From Methanobrevibacter sp. (GTDB lineage Archaea; Methanobacteriota; Methanobacteria; Methanobacteriales; Methanobacteriaceae): 64,000 bases of DNA. The notes beneath the pieces are model-generated. The model did no database searches, had not been told where the DNA came from, and saw nothing but the letters and a program-made list of their open reading frames with translations. The DNA lies in contig JALFJX010000003.1 of the NCBI GenBank assembly GCA_022775905.1, forward strand, positions 1-64,000, given 5' to 3'. Of the stretch, positions 16,293-25,309 are shown one piece after another. Each line of letters opens with the position of its first letter. Within the stretch, counting starts at the first letter, position 1. The position numbers and the translations under genes were made by a program.

Positions 16293-17795
16293 ATGGGTTT
16301 ATTTGATAGATTTAAAAAAAGCGATAAGAAAGAAAAAAAAGTAATTCCTGATAATCTAGAAATTGAAGAGGAAGAATTGCGTTTAAAAGAAATTGCCATT
16401 AATCATAAGGACAGACTTGAAAGGGCAAAAGCAGCAGATAAAATTTCAAATGAATTTGTTGCTTTGGATATGGCCAAAACAGTAAAAGATAGGGCTATAA
16501 GATTAATCGCAGCAAATAAGTTAAAAGATGAAGACTTATTAAGGGATGCTGCTGAAAATTCAGAATTTTTTGATGTTAGAAGTTTTGCATGGGAAAGACT
16601 TGGTGAAAACAATAAGTCAATTGCCGAAATTGTAATCAACACAAAGAAGAATTCAAATACTGATGAAATATTCAATAAGATTGTTGATGGTGAAACTCTT
16701 AAATGGATTGCAATCGATGCAATAGATAAAAGATATAGGACACGTGCTTTGGACAAAATTGATGATGCCGATGCATTATATGATTTAGTCTTCAAATCAA
16801 AAGACAATTCAATTAAAAAAGCAGCTATTCTAAAAGAATCCTTTGTAAGTGAAGACATACTTAAAAAAATTGCAATTGATGATAAGGATGAAGGAGTAAA
16901 AAAGGCAGCTATCAGTAAAATTAATAATGATGAATCCCTTGCAGAAATAGCGCAAAATGAGGAAAATGCAAAGGTCCGGTCATTAATATTTGATAAAATT
17001 GAAAATCAGGATATATTAAAAAACATTATTCTAAATTCCGATAAATCTGATGTTAAAACTGATTTGATTACACAGATAACTGATGAGGAACTGTTGGCTA
17101 AAATTGCACTTGAAGATAGTGATAAGATAGTTAGAAGTGAAGCAGTTAAAAAAATAACCAATGAAGAAACACTAATTAAAGTAATCAATACGGAACAGGA
17201 TAGGTTTGTTCGCCAAATTGCAGTTAAAAACATTAATAATTCTCAAGAATTAATTAAAATTGCATTAAATGATGAAGATCAATTTGTAAGAAATCATGTA
17301 TTGTCAAATCCTGCATTAGTTGATGAAAAAGATTTCAAATATTTGGCTATTAATTCAACACATGAAGATGTTGCATCAGAAGCATTGAACCATATTTCTG
17401 ATGAAAATGATTTTATTGATATCCTGAAAAATGCTAAACTTGTTTCAATTAGAAAAGCCACTCTGGATAATATTGATGATTTGGAAACATTAATTAGGAT
17501 TGTCCTTGCAAATGAAGATGAAGAGTTCTCTCTTAAGGCTTTAAATAAAATTAAAGTTGAAAAATGCCTAATGAAAATTTATGAACAGGATATTTCAGAA
17601 AATATATCCGTCAGGGCGATTTCATTAATCAGAAATCAAAAATATTTGGGCGAAGTTGTTAGAAACGATTCATCATGGAGAGTCCGTGAAGCAGCTGCTA
17701 AAAAAGTAGTAAGCAGAACAATCTTAAAAGAGGTTTCTGCTAATGATGAAAATGAATATGTAAGAAATGTCGCTCAAAAGAAATTGAAATTATAA
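16293..17795 (+). CDS. HEAT-like repeat protein
   Basis: A 500-residue soluble protein with a basic N-terminus (MGLFDRFKKSDKKEKK), followed by many degenerate 22-35-residue helical repeats of the type 'D..vR..Av.ki.nee.L..ia' (for example DSDKIVRSEAVKKITNEETL and DEDQFVRNHVLSNPALVDEK). Such alpha-solenoids serve as protein-binding scaffolds. No catalytic motif is seen. It follows the YprB-like exonuclease with a 1-base gap, so the products may act together, perhaps as a scaffold, but this is inference. It overlaps the convergent flavodoxin-ferredoxin gene by 6 bases. Confidence 0.75.
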   Translation: MGLFDRFKKSDKKEKKVIPDNLEIEEEELRLKEIAINHKDRLERAKAADKISNEFVALDMAKTVKDRAIRLIAANKLKDEDLLRDAAENSEFFDVRSFAWERLGENNKSIAEIVINTKKNSNTDEIFNKIVDGETLKWIAIDAIDKRYRTRALDKIDDADALYDLVFKSKDNSIKKAAILKESFVSEDILKKIAIDDKDEGVKKAAISKINNDESLAEIAQNEENAKVRSLIFDKIENQDILKNIILNSDKSDVKTDLITQITDEELLAKIALEDSDKIVRSEAVKKITNEETLIKVINTEQDRFVRQIAVKNINNSQELIKIALNDEDQFVRNHVLSNPALVDEKDFKYLAINSTHEDVASEALNHISDENDFIDILKNAKLVSIRKATLDNIDDLETLIRIVLANEDEEFSLKALNKIKVEKCLMKIYEQDISENISVRAISLIRNQKYLGEVVRNDSSWRVREAAAKKVVSRTILKEVSANDENEYVRNVAQKKLKL

Positions 17796-18548
17796 ATAAT
17801 ATTCAACTTCTTTTCTTGCACTGTTTGCACTTTCAAAAGCAGGTTTTTTAGCTTCAAATGCTTCTCCGGTAAAACTTCTTGCATCTTCTTGACAGATATG
17901 AATACATGCTGTGCATCTTGTACATGCGTCAAGGTCAACATCTGCAGGATCATCATCAGGAACTGCTTTTTCAGGACAAATGGTTACACAATCATAACAG
18001 AAAACACATTTGTTAACATCACAGCTTACAATGAATGGAAGTTGTTTGTAATCAACATATGGTCTATTTCCCGGAAGTTCAGATTTTAAAGATTCTCCAG
18101 ATTCTATTTTTTCCATGCATTTTTGTGCAAATTCATTTATTTTTTCAATATCATTATTGTCAGGTCTTCCAACAGCTACACCATCAAAAATGGAATGGTG
18201 GCTAACTGTTGAAGCAGCAGCAATAACATCAAAGTTATTTTCTCTTAAAACATCAACCAATTCAAGCAGTGCATCGGTTACATGAGCATTTCCATAGTTT
18301 ACAACAGCTATTGCTTTTGTATTATCACCAGTTATTTTGGACAATCTGTTTCTAGCAGTTTTAGGAATTCTTCCTGCAAAAACAGGCATTGCAACAATAA
18401 CAATATCCTCTTGAGTAAACTCCTTTGCATCATTAAAGTGCAATATGTCACAAATTTCCTTTTCAAATTTAAAATTGTCTGCAATTTTGTCTGCTACTTT
18501 TTTTGTTGTTCCTGAAGGGCTGAAAAATATTCTTGTTATTTTCTTCAT
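17790..18548 (-). CDS. Flavodoxin-ferredoxin fusion (EFR1 family)
   Basis: A 252-residue two-domain electron carrier. The N-terminal flavodoxin fold starts MKKITRIFFSPSGTTKKVAD with the FMN phosphate loop SPSGTTKK and has VIVAMPVFAGRIP near 55. The C-terminus has two 4Fe-4S motifs, CDVNKCVFCYDCVTICPEKA (about 171-190) and CTRCTACIHICQEDA (about 202-216). The protein is the type called EFR1-family ferrodoxin and should pass electrons between flavin and clusters in the cytoplasm. The ATG at 18548 has AGGTGAT upstream; longer in-frame starts lack this. Partner enzymes are not evident. Confidence 0.85.
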   Translation of the reverse strand: MKKITRIFFSPSGTTKKVADKIADNFKFEKEICDILHFNDAKEFTQEDIVIVAMPVFAGRIPKTARNRLSKITGDNTKAIAVVNYGNAHVTDALLELVDVLRENNFDVIAAASTVSHHSIFDGVAVGRPDNNDIEKINEFAQKCMEKIESGESLKSELPGNRPYVDYKQLPFIVSCDVNKCVFCYDCVTICPEKAVPDDDPADVDLDACTRCTACIHICQEDARSFTGEAFEAKKPAFESANSARKEVEYYL

Positions 18549-18657
18549 GATATCACCTAAGTTATTAATTAATATGAATATCATTATTTAAAAGTTTATC
18601 AAATAGTAAATAGAAATTAATTAATATTATTAAATTATAAATTTATTTGGTGATACG

Positions 18658-19686
18658 ATGGAATTAATGAGAGAATTATCTTTAACACCAGGTGTATCTG
18701 GTTCAGAAGAAAAAATCGCTGAAATTATCACACGCGAATTAAAGGATGTAGCTGATAAAATTGAAACTGACAGTATGGGAAACATTATTGCAACCAAAAA
18801 AGGTGAAAAAAAGGCTCCTACTGTAATGCTTGCATCTCACATGGATGAAATTGGATTAATGGTAAGATACATTGATGATAATGGTTTTATTAAATTCTCA
18901 AACATCGGTGGAATTAACGATCAAATGTTAATGAACCAAACTGTAACTGTTCACTCTTCAGTTGGAGAACCTGTTGTAGGTGTTATCGGTTCAAAACCAC
19001 CTCACGTAACAACTGCTGAAGAAAGAAACAAAGTTGTTAAAGCTACTGATATGTTTATTGATATTGGTGCAAAAGACAAAGAAGAAGCAGAAAAAATGGT
19101 TAGAATTGGAGACAAAATGACATTTAACTCATTATTTGTTGAATATCCTAATAAATTAATCATGGGTAAAGCATTAGACAATCGTGTAGGTTGCTATGTA
19201 ATGATGGAAGTTTTAAAAAGAGTAAATACAAGAGCTACCGTTTATGGTGTAGGTACTGTTCAAGAAGAAGTAGGTCTTAAAGGAGCTAAAACTTCTGCAT
19301 TCAAATTAAATCCAGACCTTGCTATTGCACTTGACGTTACATTATCTGGTGACCACCCTGGAATCAAACCAGAAGAAGCACCTGTAGTAATGGGTAAAGG
19401 TCCAGCTATTATTTTAGCAGATGCAAGTGGAAGAGGTATTTTAACCCAACAATCAGTTAAAGATTTGCTTATTAATGCTGGAGATGAAAATGAGATTCCT
19501 TACCAATTAGAAGTAAGTGATGGTGGAACCACTGACGGTACTGCAATTCACTTAACTCGTGAAGGAATTCCAACTGGTGTTTTATCTGTTCCTACTCGTT
19601 ATATACACACTCCTGTAAGTGTATGTAGTATGGAAGATGTTGAAGCAACTATTCAGTTGATTACTGAAGCTATAAACAATTTATAG
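18658..19686 (+). CDS. M42-family metallo-aminopeptidase (TET type)
   Basis: A 342-residue cytoplasmic peptidase of the M42 group, whose characterised archaeal members form dodecameric tetrahedra that trim peptides released by the proteasome. The two-zinc site is recognisable: ASHMDEIG (His, about residue 61), [10 protein letters not shown] (Asp, about 175), [11 protein letters not shown] (catalytic Glu pair, about 205), [10 protein letters not shown] (Asp, about 228) and RYIHTPVS (His, about 316). Length is normal for the family. A GGTGAT ribosome site precedes the ATG, and T-runs follow the gene. Confidence 0.9.
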   Translation: MELMRELSLTPGVSGSEEKIAEIITRELKDVADKIETDSMGNIIATKKGEKKAPTVMLASHMDEIGLMVRYIDDNGFIKFSNIGGINDQMLMNQTVTVHSSVGEPVVGVIGSKPPHVTTAEERNKVVKATDMFIDIGAKDKEEAEKMVRIGDKMTFNSLFVEYPNKLIMGKALDNRVGCYVMMEVLKRVNTRATVYGVGTVQEEVGLKGAKTSAFKLNPDLAIALDVTLSGDHPGIKPEEAPVVMGKGPAIILADASGRGILTQQSVKDLLINAGDENEIPYQLEVSDGGTTDGTAIHLTREGIPTGVLSVPTRYIHTPVSVCSMEDVEATIQLITEAINNL

Positions 19687-19689
19687 CTC

Positions 19690-19708
19690 TATTTTTTCTT
19701 TTTTTTAA
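19690..19708 (+). terminator. T-rich terminator after the M42 peptidase
   Basis: Two T-tracts (6 and 8 bases) separated by one C lie directly after the stop codon, as expected for archaeal termination. The remaining gap to 19872 contains no recognisable feature. Confidence 0.45.
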
Positions 19709-19872
19709 TTTAATTTTTTCATTTTTTAACATCAATTTTATATTAAAATAATTTAAATAGTGGTGATGGATTTGATGTTATTTTTGTATGGTTTATTGAA
19801 TAATGAATGCTTTAATAAAAATAGAATTATTAATCAAATATTTTTTTTTAAATGATAGTTGTTGATGTAGAT

Positions 19873-20358
19873 TTATTTGAATCTATCATCTGATTTTTGT
19901 GATTTTGCTTTTTTGTGGTTGTTTTCAAACCATCCTATTTTCAATTCATCAATGGTGTCTTCATATAACTGTGGAACATAAGGTTTAATGTCTAATAATG
20001 GTGTTCCGTCAAGGATATCAACATTTTCAACATGTACGATGTTTCCCTCAACTTTATTTACTTTTACAACACTCATTCCGATACGATTAGGTCTTTTTGG
20101 GGACCTTGTTGCAAATACTCCATGGGTTTTTTTATCCATGAATGGTTTTACTTCAAGTTTGTAGCCTTCAACTTTATGAAGTAAATATATTAAGTGAATG
20201 TGGGAGAAATCTTCAAGATCTTTTAGTCCATCTAAGAATTTTTCTTTAATTTCTATTGTTCCTTTTATTCCTTTTGCTCCAGTTGGTTGAATTGGCATGC
20301 CTTCAATTTCTGTAAATTCAGTGTGTATGGTACCAATTGACTCTAATTCGATATTCAT
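19873..20358 (-). CDS. trmO: tRNA t6A37 methyltransferase, TrmO family
   Basis: A 161-residue SAM-dependent methyltransferase of the TrmO (YaeB/VirR/TsaA) beta-barrel family, which adds an N6-methyl group to t6A37 in ANN-decoding tRNAs. Family segments include IGTIHTEF at the N-terminus, the loop FSHIHLIYLLHK near residue 51, and the hallmark FATRSPKRPNRIGMSVV (about 83-99) that binds SAM, followed by DILDGTPLLDIKPYVP (about 115-130). An upstream in-frame start exists but the ATG at 20358 gives the usual N-terminus. A minus-strand TATA-like box lies near 20408-20421. Confidence 0.87.
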   Translation of the reverse strand: MNIELESIGTIHTEFTEIEGMPIQPTGAKGIKGTIEIKEKFLDGLKDLEDFSHIHLIYLLHKVEGYKLEVKPFMDKKTHGVFATRSPKRPNRIGMSVVKVNKVEGNIVHVENVDILDGTPLLDIKPYVPQLYEDTIDELKIGWFENNHKKAKSQKSDDRFK

Positions 20359-20423
20359 AGTTATTATATTCAACTTCATATTTTAAAACACTTTCTTTTT
20401 AACTATTATGATATATAACAATT

Positions 20424-20540
20424 GTTTCATCGTTTTTCGATATGAACTATTTTCGGTAATCGATTAAAATAATGCGTATTGTTCGTAAAAACGAAACATT
20501 TATATGCAATTCGATATAACATACTATTGTCGATATGAAA
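20424..20540 (+). promoter_or_regulatory. Promoter with three TCGATAT repeats, possible ModE-like operator
   Basis: Copies of TCGATATRA occur at 20437-20447, 20511-20520 and 20530-20539. An inverted pair TTCGT/ACGAA is at 20482-20495, and TAATCGATTA at 20457-20466 is a perfect palindrome. The TATA-like TTTATATG (about 20499-20506) puts the expected start near 20530, so two copies would lie between TATA box and start site, a position suited to repression. The boxes resemble the CG-N-TATATA half-site of ModE. The next gene is a molbindin. Regulator identity is inferred. Confidence 0.45.
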
Positions 20541-20601
20541 TTTGAAAGTGATATTTCAATTCGAGTATAAATTTACAAATTATTTAAAGGAGACTTATAT
20601 T

Positions 20602-20808
20602 ATGCAATTAAGCGCAAGAAATCAATTAAATGGAAAAGTAACTGGAGTAGACTTAGGTGCTGTAATGGCTAACATTAAAATCGAAGTAAGTGAACCTAAC
20701 ACTATTGCTGCTGTAATCACTAAAGAATCTGCAGAAAAATTAGGTTTAGCTGAAGGCGATGATGTTACTGCTATCATCAAATCTACTGAAGTTATTATCG
20801 GAAAATAA
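20602..20808 (+). CDS. mop: Molbindin-type TOBE-domain molybdate/tungstate-binding protein
   Basis: A 68-residue single Mop/TOBE domain: MQLSARNQLNGKVTGVDLGAV at the N-terminus, then IKIEVSEPNTIAAVITKESAEKLGL and DDVTAIIKSTEVIIGK. These match the molbindin fold that oligomerises and stores or buffers molybdate or tungstate in the cytoplasm. Start at 20602 is set by AAAGGAGAC (20586-20594); an in-frame upstream ATG lacks such a site and would add a segment foreign to the family. Supply of Mo/W matters here for formylmethanofuran dehydrogenase. Preceded by a repeat-rich promoter and near moaE. Confidence 0.85.
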   Translation: MQLSARNQLNGKVTGVDLGAVMANIKIEVSEPNTIAAVITKESAEKLGLAEGDDVTAIIKSTEVIIGK

Positions 20809-20825
20809 GTATGGATCTTGTGGGA

Positions 20826-20966
20826 TTAATATCCCATAAATCCTAATAATATAATAACTATAAAAATAACCACTCCTGCTTTTAATAATGTTTTTAAGTT
20901 TTTAATTATTGCATAAATTATTAAAAACAAGAGAATTAATCTTAAAATAAAAAATAGGGAGAACAA
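20826..20966 (-). CDS. Possible 46-residue membrane protein behind moaE
   Basis: A short frame, read on the minus strand, starts with TTG at 20966-20964, six bases after GGAGG formed by the last codons of moaE. It encodes a very hydrophobic peptide: LFSLFFILRLILLFLIIYAI, then a short basic stretch IKNLKTLLKA, then GVVIFIVIILLGFMGY and stop. That is two membrane helices joined by a lysine turn, a common small-protein layout. The position (5 bases from the moaE stop) suggests cotranscription and translational coupling. Function unknown; AT-rich DNA readily makes hydrophobic frames by chance, so the call is tentative. Confidence 0.45.
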   Translation of the reverse strand: MFSLFFILRLILLFLIIYAIIKNLKTLLKAGVVIFIVIILLGFMGY

Positions 20967-20968
20967 GT

Positions 20969-21406
20969 TTATCCTCCTGCGAGAATAACTTTTGTTCCTT
21001 CATCAGAAATTTCTTCTTTTTTAAATTCAACATCAAATTTCACGGATTCAATTACTTCTTTTAAAGCTTGATAACTTTCATCTCTGTGATAACCTAAAAC
21101 AGCAACTAGGAATAATAAATCTCCAGTGTAGAATTCACCAATGTAGTGAACAACTGAGATTTCAGCAACATTGTATTTGATTTTAGCGTTTTCAACGATT
21201 TTTTCAATTTCAGCTTTTGTTTCATCTTTATCTGGAGTAGTTAAGATTAACTTCTGTAAGTTCATGTTTTCTTCTTTACCTCTTACAAATCCTTCAAAAG
21301 TAAAAAGAGCTCCACAGTAATCGACTTTTGAACTTTTTTTCAATTCTTCAATTAAATCAGCTGTGGTGACTTTGTCTTCTTTAGATTCGATAACTCTTAC
21401 AACCAT
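20969..21406 (-). CDS. moaE: Molybdopterin synthase catalytic subunit MoaE
   Basis: A 145-residue protein of the MoaE family, which with MoaD inserts the dithiolene sulfurs into precursor Z to give molybdopterin (in methanogens mainly carrying tungsten or molybdenum in formylmethanofuran and formate dehydrogenases). Seen: CGALFTFEGFVRGKEE (about 31-46, family GA...F.G.VR), VAEISVVHYIGEFYTGDLLFLVAVLGYHRD (about 80-110), and FKKEEISDEGTKVI near the C-terminus containing the conserved lysine-glutamate region. AAGGAG lies eight bases before the ATG. No moaD was noticed nearby. Confidence 0.85.
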   Translation of the reverse strand: MVVRVIESKEDKVTTADLIEELKKSSKVDYCGALFTFEGFVRGKEENMNLQKLILTTPDKDETKAEIEKIVENAKIKYNVAEISVVHYIGEFYTGDLLFLVAVLGYHRDESYQALKEVIESVKFDVEFKKEEISDEGTKVILAGG

Positions 21407-21455
21407 TTTTTCATCTCCTTTGTAATATTTTTTATAATTTATTATTATATTTTCA

Positions 21456-22013
<558 letters not shown>

Positions 22014-22724
22014 TTAAGGTTCTAAACTGTCTAAACTTTTAATTAAATTATCTGCAGTTTTTTGTTTTTCCATTAAAGCATCAGTAATAGAAGTTTCCAT
22101 GAGTAATGTATTGATTCCTTTACTTGCTATTGGTTTTGTAACTTTTTCAGGACTTGTTCCTTCATCGAATTGATAATCTACCAGATTTACATCATTTGTT
22201 ATGTTTGATATGTAAGAATCAATTTTATCTGTTCTGTTTGATAGGCTGAATATGAAATTTGAATATTCATAGTCAGGATTTATTTCATGAACATCAAGTA
22301 CAATAAACGGATTGTCTTTAATAATGTTTGGAACAATGAATTTATTTGCTAACTCTTCACCTGCAGGTCTTGTATCTTCACGGGAAGTGATGTTGTCTTT
22401 TGTTTTTACATAATAAATTACGTATTTTTTAGTAAGATTATGAGTACCATTTTCTGATGTGATATTATATATTGTATTATTCACGGCCTCATGAATCTCA
22501 TGTTCCCTTGGGTGAACTCCTAAAATAATTCCAACAGTCTCATTAGAAGACATGTTACCTGCTTCAATTTTATAAACAGTACCATTAGCATTCTGTCCTA
22601 CAGTTGTAATATTATAGTCATTGTCTGGGGTGCTCATCATTGAACTAAAGATAATGGCTAAGTTAAATACTACAATTGCAACTAGAACAATAAGTAATAT
22701 TTGGTATTGCATTTTTTTATTCAT
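22014..22724 (-). CDS. Membrane-anchored M14-like zinc carboxypeptidase-related protein
   Basis: A 236-residue protein with a single N-terminal membrane helix (about residues 8-28) and an outside domain carrying many N-glycosylation sequons. I see a plausible M14-type zinc site: GVHPREHE (H71-x-x-E74), IVLDVHE (H146, the third zinc ligand) and LLMETSI (E220, the catalytic glutamate position). The spacing is shorter than in classical carboxypeptidases, as in compact amidase-like relatives. A role in trimming peptides of the pseudomurein wall or of surface proteins is possible but inferred. It lies upstream of nadM on the same strand. Confidence 0.6.
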   Translation of the reverse strand: MNKKMQYQILLIVLVAIVVFNLAIIFSSMMSTPDNDYNITTVGQNANGTVYKIEAGNMSSNETVGIILGVHPREHEIHEAVNNTIYNITSENGTHNLTKKYVIYYVKTKDNITSREDTRPAGEELANKFIVPNIIKDNPFIVLDVHEINPDYEYSNFIFSLSNRTDKIDSYISNITNDVNLVDYQFDEGTSPEKVTKPIASKGINTLLMETSITDALMEKQKTADNLIKSLDSLEP

Positions 22725-22824
22725 AAGATAACCTTATTTTGTCTTTAATATATTAGATATCTAACTAAACTTATATTAAAGACTTTTTACTTATATCTAA
22801 TTAATTAAATTAAGGAGTTTTCTT

Positions 22825-23496
22825 ATGGAAAATAAAAATATAATTATTATTCTTGCAGCAATTGTCGTGATTATTGCAATTGTTGGTGTTTTATTTGCCA
22901 CTGGATTTATTGGTGATGATAAAAATGTTGAAACTACTCCATTCAAAATGAACTTTATGGAAGGTAATTTTGTTGGAAATGTAAAACTTGTGGATGATAA
23001 AGAGAAGTTTATGCATTCTTATAAAGATAAAGAAAATAAGATTACTTATAATATTTCTACTGTTGATAATTCCTCAGCTTTGATGGAAATCTATGAACTT
23101 CAAGGAATAACCAATCCTGAAGAAAGATCATTCAATGGCAATGACTGGAATATCTATTTCACACAGGCAGTTCCAAGCACAAACTCAAGTGACAACTCTT
23201 CTGGCGGTGATGCAATGAATATTATCATTGGTGAATCACAGGGTAAAAAACAGGGTTATTTAATCTATATGATTATTGACGGTAAATCTAAAGTTAATGC
23301 TACTAATGGCATGTATGGTGAAGCATATACAGATTATTTCCAACCTTTACTTGAAAGTTTAACATTAAAAGAAAGTAAGAATGTTCCACACATTTATGAT
23401 CAATTTGGACTTACAAAAGACCAATTTGATCAACAAATGGACCTTATCCATGAATATAAGGCAGGAAATACTTCTGCACTTGAAGGAGCTCAGTAA
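22825..23496 (+). CDS. Membrane-anchored outside protein, unknown
   Basis: A 223-residue protein with an N-terminal helix IIIILAAIVVIIAIVGVLFATGFIG (residues 6-30) acting as signal anchor, followed by an outside domain with several N-x-S/T sequons and a serine-asparagine-rich linker (STNSSDNSSGG, about 118-128). The domain order and length recall the small anchored PsbP-like or DUF-type proteins common in Methanobrevibacter, but no family is recognised with certainty. A ribosome site AAGGAG precedes the ATG and the Tsr3-like gene starts 2 bases after the stop, so both are likely cotranscribed. Confidence 0.65.
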   Translation: MENKNIIIILAAIVVIIAIVGVLFATGFIGDDKNVETTPFKMNFMEGNFVGNVKLVDDKEKFMHSYKDKENKITYNISTVDNSSALMEIYELQGITNPEERSFNGNDWNIYFTQAVPSTNSSDNSSGGDAMNIIIGESQGKKQGYLIYMIIDGKSKVNATNGMYGEAYTDYFQPLLESLTLKESKNVPHIYDQFGLTKDQFDQQMDLIHEYKAGNTSALEGAQ

Positions 23497-23498
23497 AT

Positions 23499-24035
23499 AT
23501 GAGAATTACAGTTTTTCACGCAGATGAATGTGATAGGAAGAAATGCACATCAATAAAAATGGAAAAAATGGGAAAATGCAAATTAGTTTATGATATAAAC
23601 AAGATTCCTGGTGGTGCAGTAGTTTTAAATCCTTATGCGGAGAAAGCTGTATCATATGAAGACTACAGATTTGTTCAAAGAAGGGGTGTTGTAGGTTTGG
23701 ACTGTTCTTGGAATGAGGTGTCCAAATCTAAAAAATTCTTTGCATTATCTAAGTATCATAGGTCACTTCCATTTTTGATAGCTACAAATCCTGTAAATTA
23801 TGGAAAACCATGTATTCTATCAACTGTTGAAGCTATTGCTGCAACATTGTACATCACTCGCTTTAAAGACGAAGCACGTGAAATGATGGATGGTTTCAAA
23901 TGGGGACATACTTTTTTGGAACTTAATCATGATTTGCTTGAAGCATATAGTGAAGTTGATACCAGTGCTGAAGTTGTCCGGGTTCAAAATGATTTCCTTG
24001 AAGATTCTCAAAAAGAGTCAGAGGACGGAGATTAA
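23499..24035 (+). CDS. tsr3: rRNA aminocarboxypropyltransferase, Tsr3/DUF367 family
   Basis: A 178-residue protein of the DUF367 family. In eukaryotes and archaea its relatives transfer the 3-amino-3-carboxypropyl group from SAM to an N1-methylated (pseudo)uridine in the decoding region of small-subunit rRNA. Conserved segments seen are FHADECDRKKCTSIKMEK at the N-terminus, LDCSWNEV near residue 68, RSLPFLIATNPVNYGKP (about 88-104), LSTVEAIAATLYI (about 106-118) and FKWGHTFLELNHDLLEAY (about 133-150). Length is normal. Confidence 0.88.
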   Translation: MRITVFHADECDRKKCTSIKMEKMGKCKLVYDINKIPGGAVVLNPYAEKAVSYEDYRFVQRRGVVGLDCSWNEVSKSKKFFALSKYHRSLPFLIATNPVNYGKPCILSTVEAIAATLYITRFKDEAREMMDGFKWGHTFLELNHDLLEAYSEVDTSAEVVRVQNDFLEDSQKESEDGD

Positions 24036-24229
24036 TGACTTAATCTCTTTATTTATTATTTTTTCAAATAACATGAGGAATAATATTTTTTATAAGGGCA
24101 TATTTTCCTTATTTTAGGTTAAAATAACTAAACATTTAAATACTATTAAGTTTAAATAATTAATTAATAGTTATGAATACTATAACAGTTTATTATTATT
24201 AATTTTCACGATTATAAGGAGGAGTTTTA

Positions 24230-24376
24230 ATGGCAAGATTCGAAGAAGCAGAAAACAGAATGTTCAATGTAAAAATCTGCTTAAAATGTAATGCTCGTAA
24301 CCCTGCTGGTGCTACAACTTGTAGAAAATGCGGTTACAAAGGTTTAAGATACAAAGCTAAAGAACCAAGAGGATAG
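24230..24376 (+). CDS. rpl40e: Large-subunit ribosomal protein L40e
   Basis: A 48-residue protein starting [20 protein letters not shown]. It has the four-cysteine zinc ribbon C-x2-C (ICLKCNAR) and C-x2-C ([11 protein letters not shown]) of archaeal L40e and a basic C-terminus ending AKEPRG. A strong ribosome site AAGGAGGAG lies just upstream of the ATG, and a TATA-like TTTAAATA is near 24135. The gene is shorter than usual ORF cut-offs but unmistakable. Single-gene transcript between a Tsr3-like gene and the lipid gene. Confidence 0.93.
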   Translation: MARFEEAENRMFNVKICLKCNARNPAGATTCRKCGYKGLRYKAKEPRG

Positions 24377-24492
24377 GTTTATTCTCTTATCTTTAATTTA
24401 TTTTTTTTAAAAAACTTATTTTTAACTAATTTTTATTTCCAAACAATTAATTTAATATATCATTTTTAATAAATCTTATTTTAGGTATTCTT

Positions 24493-25245
24493 ATGAAAGA
24501 TGTTGAAAATTATATTAGAGATATATTAAAAAGTAGAAAAATACACTTTACTTTAATTGACCCTGATGAACAGACACCTGAAGAAGCTTTGGAAATAGCT
24601 ACTCAGGCTATTGAAGGTGGAACTGATGGTATTATGATTGGAGGATCCACTGTTAATGGTGATGATGTAGATAATACTTGTAAAATATTATCTGAAAATA
24701 TTGCTGTTCCAATTATTATTTTCCCTGGTAATACTAGTAGTGTAAGTAAATATGCTGATGCTATTTTTTACATGAGTTATGTTAACTCAAGAAATCCTTA
24801 TTGGATCAACGGTGCTCAAGCTTTAGCAGCACCAGCAGTGAAAGCATCTGGAATGGAAATCTTATCTATGCATTATATGGTTGTTTCTCCTGGAGGAACC
24901 GTTGGTTGGGTTGGAGATGCAAACTTAGTGCCTAGAAACAAACCTAAAATTCCTGCAGCTTATGCAATGTCTGCAGAATTATTTGGAATTAAATTTTTCT
25001 ATCTTGAAGCAGGTTCCGGTGCTGAAGAGCCAATTCCTGCGAAAATGATTGGTTATTCTAAAATGGCTGCACCAAGTAACATCCTTGTTGTCGGCGGAGG
25101 TATCCGTGACGGTAAAACTGCTTACATGGCTGCAAAAGCAGGTGGAGACATCATTGTAACTGGTACTGTTGTAGAAGAAGTTGATGATGTAAAAGCTAAA
25201 ATTCAAGAATTAACCGGAGCTATTTTAAAAGCTTCAATGGAGTAG
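24493..25245 (+). CDS. Geranylgeranylglyceryl phosphate synthase
   Basis: Catalyses the first ether bond of archaeal membrane lipids, joining sn-glycerol-1-phosphate and geranylgeranyl diphosphate. The 250-residue TIM barrel shows HFTLIDPDEQTPEEA (about 18-32, Mg and substrate site), GTDGIMIGGS (about 44-53), IIIFPGNTSSVSKYADAIFYMS (split here as IIIFPGNTSS and ADAIFYMS, about 75-96), FYLEAGSGAEEPI (about 173-185) and VVGGGIRDGK (about 200-209, phosphate-binding loop). The set is diagnostic for archaeal GGGP synthase. Confidence 0.93.
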   Translation: MKDVENYIRDILKSRKIHFTLIDPDEQTPEEALEIATQAIEGGTDGIMIGGSTVNGDDVDNTCKILSENIAVPIIIFPGNTSSVSKYADAIFYMSYVNSRNPYWINGAQALAAPAVKASGMEILSMHYMVVSPGGTVGWVGDANLVPRNKPKIPAAYAMSAELFGIKFFYLEAGSGAEEPIPAKMIGYSKMAAPSNILVVGGGIRDGKTAYMAAKAGGDIIVTGTVVEEVDDVKAKIQELTGAILKASME

Positions 25246-25309
25246 TTTTCAACTTTCTCTTACCATACTTTTTTTATTTATTATTAACATAATAATTATT
25301 AGTGATATT

